Of a stretch of 6,225 nucleotides of DNA, positions 1 through 5,122 are shown piece by piece; position 1 is the first letter of the stretch; every line of letters begins with the position of its first letter. Origin of the DNA: Chloroflexota bacterium (GTDB lineage Bacteria > Chloroflexota > Anaerolineae > Anaerolineales > Villigracilaceae); NCBI GenBank assembly GCA_021796315.1, contig JAJYOH010000372.1, positions 1 to 6,225 on the forward strand, in the 5' to 3' direction. Made by a program: the position numbers and the translations under genes. A model generated the notes under the pieces. That model did not search any database, was not told where the DNA came from, and was given only the letters and a program-made list of their open reading frames with translations.

Positions 1-174
1 CTGGTGTTGATCGGATATTACACAACTGAAGCGGTCAAACGAGTCGAGCGAGGCGTTGAATATGCCGTGTTGGCAGTTTCCATTCTATTCGTCACCTTTC
101 TAATTATCGAAGGCCGCCGCCTGATCAAAGAATGGGACAAAGACGACACAGAAACAGTAGCCAACAAATCTTGA
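1..174 (+). CDS. C-terminal end of a probable DedA-family membrane protein (partial, 5' end outside window)
   Basis: Frame 1 is open from the first base to a TGA at 172-174 and gives 57 residues. They begin LVLIGYYTTEAVKRVERG, continue through a hydrophobic helix (roughly residues 21-37), and end in a charged tail with EGRRLIKEW and several Asp/Glu/Lys. A short amphipathic stretch, one last transmembrane helix and a basic cytoplasmic tail is how DedA/SNARE-associated membrane proteins end, the family linked to lipid scrambling and envelope homeostasis. That family call is an inference from the last fifth of the protein, and another multi-pass membrane protein would look similar. The next gene starts 17 nt downstream on the same strand with no terminator between, so the two are probably co-transcribed. 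Confidence 0.5.
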   Translation: MVLIGYYTTEAVKRVERGVEYAVLAVSILFVTFLIIEGRRLIKEWDKDDTETVANKS

Positions 175-191
175 AGTAGTCGGGATAATCC

Positions 192-1373
192 ATGCGCATT
201 TTGATCTGTGGCACCACCTATCATCCCGCCTTGAACGGACAGGCGATCTTCACCGTTAATTTGGCAGAGGGGCTTGCAAAGCAGGGACACGAGGTGGCGG
301 TGGTATATCCATCGGAAGAAGGCAAGGCCTACAGCAGAACACGCAAGGGCGTAAGGTTGGAGACCACCGATTCGCTCAGCCTATCCTTCATACATCCAGA
401 TTCATTCGTGCCGCTTCCGTCTCGAAAAAGAATCCGCCAAATCCTGGATGACTTTCGACCAGATATTGTGCATATTCAGGATCACTACCCCACCTCCCGT
501 TCAATGGTGCTGGAGGCAAAAAAGCGCAAACTCAAAATTGTAGGGACGAATCATTTCATGCCGGAAAACCTGGCGCCTTACGTCCCCGGCCTGTCAAAGA
601 TCAAACCGCTTTACAACTGGATTCTCTGGAACTGGATGCTGGAAGTTTACAACCGTGTGGATGTTGTCACCACGCAATCGCGTGTTGCGGCAGACATTGT
701 CCGCACGCAGGGATTGCGCGTACCGGTCTTTCCCGCATCCTGCGGCATCAACCTGAGTCGATTTCATCCCGATCCCTCCGTCGACCGTTTAGCGTGCCGC
801 GCGCGTTATGGGCTTGACCCTCGCCGGACGATTTTTCTCTTCGTCGGCCGCGTGGACAAGGAGAAGCGGGTTGATGTGCTTTTGCGCGCCTTCCAATATA
901 TCAAACGCGATGACATTCAACTGGTCATCGCCGGAAGCGGCGCAGCCTTGAACGATTATCAGGCGCTGGCAAAAAGTTTAAATCTTGGCGACAAGGTGCG
1001 CTTCACCGGATTCATCCATGAAAATCTGCATGTACTTTTGAACAGTGTGGATGTCTTTACCATGCCGAGCGAAGCGGAACTATTGAGTCTCGCATCTTTG
1101 GAGGCCATGGCTTGCGGACGTCCCGTTTTACTGGCAGATGCAGTCGCCCTTCCCGACCTGGTCACACAGGGCGTCAACGGCTATTTATTCAAGCCCGGCG
1201 ATTCTCAAGACGCCGCACATTACATGGAATTACTGGCAAGCCAACCTGAACGATGGGAAACGATGGGCAAAGCCAGTGTCGAAAAAGCGCAATACCACAG
1301 CCTTGAAAATACGATCAAGCGATACGAAACGCTCTACAAGGATACTTTAGAAAAACATCAGCAGGTCACATAA
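192..1373 (+). CDS. Glycosyltransferase family 4 (GT-B fold), probably glycolipid or envelope glycan synthesis
   Basis: The 393-residue length is normal for a retaining GT4 enzyme, which transfers a sugar from a nucleotide-sugar donor. The N-terminal acceptor domain opens with MRILICGTTYHPALNGQ, where NGQ stands at the usual GG(V/I) loop, followed by a PDIVHIQDH strand (90-98) and GTNHFMPENL (118-127). The C-terminal donor domain has FVGRVDKEKRVD (217-228; R220 and K225 are the expected donor-phosphate contacts), the VIAGSG strand (245-250), and the E-x7-E motif E296...E304 in EAELLSLASLEAMACG. There is no transmembrane segment, so a cytosolic or membrane-associated enzyme is expected. GT4 members of this shape include glycosyl-diacylglycerol synthases and phosphatidylinositol mannosyltransferases, and the sequence does not tell me the acceptor. 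The Shine-Dalgarno sequence is weak (GGGAT region), which fits translation following the upstream membrane gene. The stop codon is inside the terminator. Confidence 0.9.
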   Translation: MRILICGTTYHPALNGQAIFTVNLAEGLAKQGHEVAVVYPSEEGKAYSRTRKGVRLETTDSLSLSFIHPDSFVPLPSRKRIRQILDDFRPDIVHIQDHYPTSRSMVLEAKKRKLKIVGTNHFMPENLAPYVPGLSKIKPLYNWILWNWMLEVYNRVDVVTTQSRVAADIVRTQGLRVPVFPASCGINLSRFHPDPSVDRLACRARYGLDPRRTIFLFVGRVDKEKRVDVLLRAFQYIKRDDIQLVIAGSGAALNDYQALAKSLNLGDKVRFTGFIHENLHVLLNSVDVFTMPSEAELLSLASLEAMACGRPVLLADAVALPDLVTQGVNGYLFKPGDSQDAAHYMELLASQPERWETMGKASVEKAQYHSLENTIKRYETLYKDTLEKHQQVT

Positions 1374-1392
1374 AACGTGACCTGTTTTTTTT
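1362..1392 (+). terminator. Intrinsic terminator overlapping the glycosyltransferase stop codon
   Basis: CAGGTCAC (1362-1369) pairs perfectly with GTGACCTG (1377-1384) across a 7-nt loop and is followed by eight T (1385-1392). The left arm is the last sense codons of the glycosyltransferase and the TAA lies in the loop. It separates the DedA/glycosyltransferase unit from the next promoter, which starts 6 nt later. Confidence 0.9.
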
Positions 1393-1397
1393 CGGTA

Positions 1398-1426
1398 TTG
1401 AATATCATTATATTTTCCCCTATACT
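1398..1426 (+). promoter_or_regulatory. Sigma70-type promoter for the EEP-family gene
   Basis: A -35 box TTGAAT (1398-1403, 4 of 6 consensus) and a -10 box TATACT (1421-1426, 5 of 6) are separated by exactly 17 nt of A+T-rich spacer. Transcription would start near 1433, giving a leader of about 20 nt that carries the AGGAG ribosome-binding site. It sits just after a strong terminator, which supports an independent transcription unit. Confidence 0.7.
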
Positions 1427-1442
1427 GTTTTCATAGCACAAG

Positions 1443-1447
1443 AGGAG
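1443..1447 (+). promoter_or_regulatory. Ribosome-binding site that selects the start of the EEP gene
   Basis: AGGAG lies 7 nt before the ATG at 1455 but only 1 nt before the in-frame ATG at 1449. The spacing strongly favours 1455 as the true start, removing the first two residues (Met-Tyr) of the longest reading frame. Confidence 0.75.
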
Positions 1448-1454
1448 AATGTAC

Positions 1455-2432
1455 ATGCCCACCCAATATCATTTCGTTTTTTGGAATCTCGAAAATCTAT
1501 TCGACATCGAAGGCTCGCCGCGCCGCGACGACAAGGTTGCGCGCGCCATCGGCAGCGACGTAAAAGGCTGGACACAGGACCTGCTCGACCGCAAGATCGG
1601 CCAGCTTTCATCCGTCATCCGCAAGATGAACGACAATCACGGCCCCGATCTGTTTGGCTTTTGCGAGGTGGAAAACAGATACGTGGTTGACCTGCTTGTT
1701 CAAAGCCTTGCACCGCTTGGAAGAAATTATCAGGTTGTCCATCATGATTCGCCTGACAAGCGCGGCATCGACATTGCCTTCATCTATGATGGGAATCTAT
1801 TTGAAGTCCCCGAACCGCTGGTGGATAATGTGTTCAGCCATTTTGTCTTGCGGCGCACCGCCACGCGCGATATTTTGCAAGTGACATTTAAGACCAAAGG
1901 CCATCAACACGAAATGATTGTGATGGGAAATCATTGGCCATCGCGCAGTGGAGGCGAGGCAGAATCAGATGCGTATCGCGCCATGGCAGGCGAGACCCTG
2001 GCTTATTTCCATCAGCGTACACTCGAGGTCCGGGGAGATACGATGCCCATCATCGCCATGGGTGATTTCAATGACGAGCCGTTCAACACGTCCATCGTGG
2101 ATTATGCCCTTGGCCTGCGTTTGGCTGATCTGGTTGCCAAAGGACGCAATCCATATTTTCTAAATTTAATGTGGCCGTTAATGGGAAAAGGGCTCGGCAC
2201 TCTCTACTACAATGGGCCGAATCTGCTTGATCAAATTCTAATCAACAAGAACTGGCTGCAACCCACATCTACCTTCAAGGTCAAACCGGATTCTGCCACA
2301 ATCATAAAATTCCCAAAAATGATGGATAAAAAAGGCCAGCCGATTCCATTCGGTGGGATGGGCAAGCCAGTCAACCAAAATGGATTCAGCGATCACTTCC
2401 CGGTTGAAGTTGTGGTGACTGAAGCAGATTAA
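1455..2432 (+). CDS. Endonuclease/exonuclease/phosphatase (EEP) family metal-dependent hydrolase
   Basis: A 325-residue protein carries the full EEP (DNase I-like) active-site series. These are FWNLENLFD (9-17; N11 and E13), FCEVEN (69-74; metal-binding E71), RGIDIAF (103-109), MGNHWPSRSGG (157-167; catalytic H160), MGDFNDEP (202-209; D204 and N206), LDQIL (258-262) and FSDHFPVEV (311-319; D313-H314 pair). The family cleaves phosphodiester or phosphomonoester bonds with Mg2+, and members act on DNA, RNA, phosphoinositides or sphingomyelin. The NLENLFD opening and HWPSR motif resemble bacterial proteins usually annotated only as EEP-family or nuclease. No signal peptide or membrane helix is visible, so it is probably cytoplasmic, and the true substrate cannot be read from sequence. 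The gene has its own promoter and terminator and no partner in an operon. The start at 1455 was chosen on ribosome-binding-site spacing. Confidence 0.9.
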   Translation: MPTQYHFVFWNLENLFDIEGSPRRDDKVARAIGSDVKGWTQDLLDRKIGQLSSVIRKMNDNHGPDLFGFCEVENRYVVDLLVQSLAPLGRNYQVVHHDSPDKRGIDIAFIYDGNLFEVPEPLVDNVFSHFVLRRTATRDILQVTFKTKGHQHEMIVMGNHWPSRSGGEAESDAYRAMAGETLAYFHQRTLEVRGDTMPIIAMGDFNDEPFNTSIVDYALGLRLADLVAKGRNPYFLNLMWPLMGKGLGTLYYNGPNLLDQILINKNWLQPTSTFKVKPDSATIIKFPKMMDKKGQPIPFGGMGKPVNQNGFSDHFPVEVVVTEAD

Positions 2433-2446
2433 CTCACACGAATCGC

Positions 2447-2489
2447 ATCAAACGTGGACCGCCAGCGGGTCGTCCACGTTTGATTTTTT
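2447..2489 (+). terminator. Strong intrinsic terminator after the EEP gene
   Basis: ATCAAACGTGGAC (2447-2459) is the exact reverse complement of GTCCACGTTTGAT (2472-2484), giving a 13-bp perfect stem with a 12-nt loop and a run of T to 2489. It lies 14 nt after the EEP stop. Transcription of the minus-strand genes converges on the same hairpin, but there is no U-tract in that direction, so it looks unidirectional. Confidence 0.92.
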
Positions 2490-2517
2490 ATATCCGATTA
2501 ACCGAGATTAAGCATGT

Positions 2518-2853
2518 TCAACACAATTTTCTCATAAGATAAAAATAGACCATAAAAGTGAGAAGGTTGAAGGTACCAAAGGCAAAAATAGAACCGATAA
2601 CTGGGCGCACTTTCTTTTCACAATACGATGCCAGTAAAGCAGGCACTACGGAGCCAATTATCATTTCTACCGGCCATACATATAATGGCCAAATGACCAA
2701 GAGATAATTTGTCATCCAATCTGGCATCCAAGTAGGCCAATCAGGACAGATATCATGACCCGCAACTAATAAAACTAGACCAAAGAAAAAAGTAACCACA
2801 CCCGCGAAAAGCAGGCAGAGTAACAAAAATATTGCTGGCCACCTTTGCCTCAT
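2518..2853 (-). CDS. Small three-helix membrane protein of unknown function
   Basis: I do not recognise this 111-residue protein. It has three predicted transmembrane segments, about residues 7-31, 50-76 and 85-107. Basic ends (MRQR, EKKVR, MRKLC) flank the helices, and a Trp/Asp/Pro-rich loop with DICPDWPTWMPDW (34-46) lies between helices 1 and 2. Start support is good: GGAGG at 2862-2858 is 4 nt before the ATG, and a promoter-like sequence lies just upstream. By hand count the coding region is about 41% G+C, clearly below the ribA and SDR genes, and its codons are A/T-rich, so it may be a later arrival. It is downstream of the EamA gene on the same strand with a 99-nt gap and no terminator seen, so it may be transcribed both with EamA and alone. 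No conserved motif suggests a function. Confidence 0.7.
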   Translation of the reverse strand: MRQRWPAIFLLLCLLFAGVVTFFFGLVLLVAGHDICPDWPTWMPDWMTNYLLVIWPLYVWPVEMIIGSVVPALLASYCEKKVRPVIGSIFAFGTFNLLTFMVYFYLMRKLC

Positions 2854-2890
2854 TTTTCCTCCAAAAATTATATAGATGAAATATATTGAA

Positions 2891-2920
2891 ATTATAGCTG
2901 AAGAAACCTTTACAGGTCAC
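2891..2920 (-). promoter_or_regulatory. Possible promoter for the small membrane protein gene
   Basis: On the minus strand a perfect TATAAT (-10, 2896-2891) is preceded at 18 nt by GTGACC (2920-2915), which matches the -35 consensus at 4 of 6 positions. Transcription would begin about 30 nt before the ATG at 2853, leaving room for the GGAGG site. The surroundings are A+T-rich, so a chance -10 match is possible. Confidence 0.45.
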
Positions 2921-2952
2921 ATTTACGAAGTCCTCGAAGAGGAAAACGTAAC

Positions 2953-3804
2953 CTATCCAAAAATCGCGATCAATAAAATTCCAGCAAAAATAATCACTGC
3001 GCCAATCACGCGCGTCGCGCCTAATTTTTCGTCGAGGAATTGCCAGCCTGCGAAAGCCGCCATCACCACGCTGACCTCGCGCACCGCGCCCGCATAACCC
3101 AACGGCGCGATGCTGTACGCCAAAAGCGCCAGCGAATAAGCGCCAATCGTCAAAATGCCGATGGCCGATAATTGCCACGGATGAGTTTTCAATTCATCTT
3201 TTAATTTATTCCAGCCATATTGCCGGAAGATCAATGGCGCAGTGAACGCGGGGACACACAAGAAAAGCAGGATCACGTAAGGCAAAGCCGCGGTTTGTTT
3301 GACGGCGATTCCATCCAGCGTTGAATAGATCGAGATCAACAAGGCCAGCAGAAGCGCCAGCAAAATTCCACGCAAGTGCGGCCTGGTATGTATTTGAAAA
3401 ATACTGCTCCCGCCAACGATGAACAAACCAGCGATGATGATCACGATCCCAATCACGCCGCCGGATGTGAATCGCTCGCCGAGAAATATCGCCGACCACA
3501 CTGCGATCAAAGCCGGTGCTGCGCCGCGCCCCATCGGATAAACCAACGAGAAATCCGAATCTCGATAAGCTTCTGCCAACACAACGTAATAAGCAATTTC
3601 GAATAACGCGCTGATGAATAGAATGAGCCAGACTGACCGCGAGGGAAAGCCCCACAAATAGATCGCTGGCATGAACACGAGAAAACCAATGATGGCGCTC
3701 CACCAGGTTGCCAGGTATTTTTCGCCCGCCTGCTTCAAAAGTAAATTCCAGGTTGTGTGCAAGACAGCCGCGGCGAGCAACAATCCGATCGCGGAAAGCG
3801 GCAT
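2953..3804 (-). CDS. EamA-family (DMT superfamily) transporter, ten transmembrane helices
   Basis: A 283-residue hydrophobic protein has the two tandem EamA repeats of the drug/metabolite transporter superfamily. Repeat 1 ends with LAEAYRDSDFSLVYPMGRG (76-94) followed by FLGERF (107-112). Repeat 2 ends with LAYSIAPLGYAGAVREVSV (228-246) and FLDEKL (256-261). In both, a helix pair ends in a short Gly/Glu loop before the last helix (VIGIVIIIAGL, VIGAVIIFAGI). Such proteins export or exchange small metabolites across the inner membrane, and the substrate is not predictable. I chose ATG 3804 over the upstream in-frame TTG at 3822 because ATG overlaps the Nudix stop as TGATG (3806-3802), a typical coupling arrangement, and because the protein then begins right at helix 1. 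It is probably an operon with the Nudix gene. Confidence 0.88.
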   Translation of the reverse strand: MPLSAIGLLLAAAVLHTTWNLLLKQAGEKYLATWWSAIIGFLVFMPAIYLWGFPSRSVWLILFISALFEIAYYVVLAEAYRDSDFSLVYPMGRGAAPALIAVWSAIFLGERFTSGGVIGIVIIIAGLFIVGGSSIFQIHTRPHLRGILLALLLALLISIYSTLDGIAVKQTAALPYVILLFLCVPAFTAPLIFRQYGWNKLKDELKTHPWQLSAIGILTIGAYSLALLAYSIAPLGYAGAVREVSVVMAAFAGWQFLDEKLGATRVIGAVIIFAGILLIAIFG

Positions 3805-4229
3805 CAGGCAACACTCGCGCAATTTAAATAATTGCGGATGGAAACCGCCGTGTAAGAATCTATATCCAATTCATCCAAAGCTTTTTGCGGATCGATCCAG
3901 ATAAAATCTTCACCCTCATCATTCAACACGACATCAACTTTATCTGTCTTGGCTGTGAAGTCCAAAAAAATAAAATGGCGCGGCTTCCAGAATTGTCCGT
4001 CGTAGACACATTCCTGCCAACATAAAAATTCGACGTTGCAAATCTCGAGGTTGGTCTCCTCTTTGGCTTCGCGCCGCGCCGCCTCGACAGCGGACTCACC
4101 CAACTCGATATGTCCGCCGGGGACGCCGTACTTGCCGTGCCATTTATGCGTCTTCATCAAAAACATTTCGCCGCGCGGATTGAAGATCAAAATCCCAACT
4201 GTCAGTTCAGGGAAAAGTTGTTCAGCCAT
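3804..4229 (-). CDS. Nudix hydrolase, NUDT15/MutT-like
   Basis: A 141-residue single-domain protein carries a Nudix box at 39-61: G39, E45, R53-E54 and E57-E58 match G-x5-E-x7-R-E-U-x-E-E-x-G-U. The penultimate Gly is replaced by Asn (N60). The lead-in VGILIFNPRGEMFLMKTHKW and the GVPGGHIELGES stretch resemble small (d)NTP or nucleoside-diphosphate-X pyrophosphatases such as NUDT15 and MutT. The Glu residues R-E-x-x-E-E coordinate Mg2+. The substrate is not determined. The start is ATG 4229; the frame stays open upstream to a TTG at 4304, but that extension has no Nudix similarity and crosses a good promoter-like sequence. The stop overlaps the EamA start (TGATG), so coupled translation is likely. 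A role in flavin-precursor dephosphorylation is conceivable from the ribD/ribA neighbourhood, but it is not supported by any motif. Confidence 0.88.
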   Translation of the reverse strand: MAEQLFPELTVGILIFNPRGEMFLMKTHKWHGKYGVPGGHIELGESAVEAARREAKEETNLEICNVEFLCWQECVYDGQFWKPRHFIFLDFTAKTDKVDVVLNDEGEDFIWIDPQKALDELDIDSYTAVSIRNYLNCASVA

Positions 4230-4238
4230 GGTTCGGCA

Positions 4239-4268
4239 ATTATATCCGCAGAAAAATTCTTTGCTCAA
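4239..4268 (-). promoter_or_regulatory. Promoter-like sequence immediately before the Nudix start (possible leaderless transcript)
   Basis: The minus strand has a perfect TATAAT (4244-4239) with TTGAGC (4268-4263, 4 of 6 to the -35 consensus) at 18-nt spacing. The -10 box ends only 9 nt before the ATG at 4229, so transcription would begin at or a few bases before the start codon. No Shine-Dalgarno sequence is visible before this ATG, which is consistent with a leaderless or near-leaderless mRNA. Confidence 0.5.
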
Positions 4269-4312
4269 GCCGCAGTCCTCGGCGGCGGGATAGTTCGAAA
4301 GCAAATTAAATT

Positions 4313-4419
4313 TTTAACGCGAAGGCGCAAAGCCGCCAAGATCTTTTATTTTCTCTGCGACTCTGCGTCTTTGCGTTTTATTTTTTTTCTTCGCGCTCCT
4401 GGCGATCTTCGCGGTTAAA
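4313..4419. repeat. Intergenic octamer-repeat element with imperfect terminal inverted repeats
   Basis: The 196-nt gap between the SDR stop and the Nudix start holds a block bounded by TTTAACGCGAAG (4313-4324) and CTTCGCGGTTAAA (4407-4419), which are inverted copies differing by one extra base. Inside are 8-nt-period units. In the left arm these are GCGAAGGC, GCAAAGCC and GCCAAGAT (4319-4342). In the centre they are CTCTGCGA, CTCTGCGT and CTTTGCGT (4353-4376), running in the complementary sense. A T-rich segment follows (4377-4389), then CTTCGCGC and similar units. No reading frame uses it. From memory, related GCAAAGAC-type octamer strings are dispersed between genes in Chloroflexota and other environmental genomes; I cannot verify this here. 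Confidence 0.6.
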
Positions 4420-4425
4420 TCTTTT

Positions 4426-5121
4426 TCAAAACAACGGAATTCTCGCGCCGTTTATTTTTTGTGCCTCGTCCGAGCAAAGATACAACATCGAAGCGACGAT
4501 CTCACCCGGCTTTGCGCCTGCTCGCCCTGAGCTTGTCGAAGGGCCACTTCCATTCACGTCGATGGATTTGACCTGGATGATGTTGGCCGTCACGTTCGAT
4601 TCTTTTAATTCCGCGGCCAAAGTCAAAACCAGATTTTCCTGCGCGGCTTTCGCGGCAGTGTACGCACTGGTCTTGCCAGTTGGATTGTTCGCTGTCGGCG
4701 CAGAGACAACGATCACGCGCCCCCATTTATTCGCGGCCATGTGCGGACCAAATTCCTGAAACAAATAAAACGTTGTCCATGCGTGCTGGCTGAGCATGGA
4801 TTCAAAATCTTTGATGGGAGTCTCGGCGATGGTCTTGCCTCCGACCCAGCCGCCGACGAGATGGATCAGCCCGTCGATGCGGCCAAATTTAACGGTGGCC
4901 GCTTCGGCGGCGGAACGAACCGCATCCGGTTGGCGCAGGTCAGCCGTCAGAGTCAGAATCCGCTCGGAGGGCAGGTTCAAATCGCGGGCGAGGAAATCCA
5001 ATTTATTTTGATCGGCGCCGATCAAAACCAACGACGCGCCGCGTTCGGCAAATTCACGCGCGGCAAGTTTTCCGGTTGCGCCGGTCGCGCCAGTGATAAC
5101 GAAGACACGTCCGGCCAACAT
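4426..5121 (-). CDS. Short-chain dehydrogenase/reductase (SDR) family oxidoreductase
   Basis: The 231-residue, single Rossmann domain protein is slightly short for a classical SDR (about 250). The dinucleotide motif TGxxxGxG is present as T10-G11-A-T-G14-A-T-G17. D61 in TADLRQPD is the adenine-contact Asp. The catalytic residues are S140 (VVSAP), Y154 and K158 (YTAAK). The usual NNAG strand end is replaced by HLVGGW (87-92). The C-terminus NGARIPLF fits the family's last strand. Residues 193-202 (GPSTSSGRAG) are encoded by a repeat palindrome sitting where the substrate-binding loop and helix normally lie. The start ATG follows the ribA TAA after a single nucleotide, with GGGA in the ribA 3' end as a likely ribosome-binding site, so translation is probably coupled. 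A link to riboflavin synthesis is suggested only by position; the substrate is unknown. Confidence 0.88.
   Translation of the reverse strand: MLAGRVFVITGATGATGKLAAREFAERGASLVLIGADQNKLDFLARDLNLPSERILTLTADLRQPDAVRSAAEAATVKFGRIDGLIHLVGGWVGGKTIAETPIKDFESMLSQHAWTTFYLFQEFGPHMAANKWGRVIVVSAPTANNPTGKTSAYTAAKAAQENLVLTLAAELKESNVTANIIQVKSIDVNGSGPSTSSGRAGAKPGEIVASMLYLCSDEAQKINGARIPLF
4524..4544. repeat. Dispersed palindromic repeat (CCCTTCGACAAGCTCAGGG type) inserted in frame in the SDR gene
   Basis: On the minus strand the core CCCTTCGACAAGCTCAGGG (4543-4525) is bounded by 5-bp inverted ends GCCCT/AGGGC. In the SDR frame it reads PSTSSGR, and in another frame FDKLRA. From memory, both peptides recur in unrelated proteins from several bacterial groups because this DNA repeat is scattered through their genomes. 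The insertion makes a low-complexity Gly/Ser loop in the SDR without breaking the frame. Confidence 0.75.
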
Positions 5122-5122
5122 T

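Noticed and set aside
2932..2942. CCTCGAAGAGG hairpin between the EamA stop and the small membrane gene as a terminator
   Set aside because: The stem is only 4 bp with a 3-nt loop and there is no T-tract on either strand.
2753..3178. 141-codon minus-strand open frame crossing the EamA 3' end and the small membrane gene
   Set aside because: It is out of frame with two better-supported genes, lacks a ribosome-binding site, and its composition is that of a shadow frame.
3805..3822. Upstream TTG start at 3822 for the EamA gene
   Set aside because: It adds only MRECCL before helix 1, uses a rare start codon and increases overlap with the Nudix gene; ATG 3804 gives the compact TGATG overlap.
4230..4304. 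25-residue N-terminal extension of the Nudix protein from TTG 4304
   Set aside because: The extension has no Nudix similarity, starts at a TTG next to the repeat element, and spans a promoter-like sequence just before ATG 4229.
4313..4419. Octamer block as a CRISPR array or a rho-independent terminator of the SDR transcript
   Set aside because: The units are too short and continuous for CRISPR repeat-spacer architecture. On the minus strand I find no compact GC-rich hairpin directly followed by a run of U, so I call it only a repeat element.
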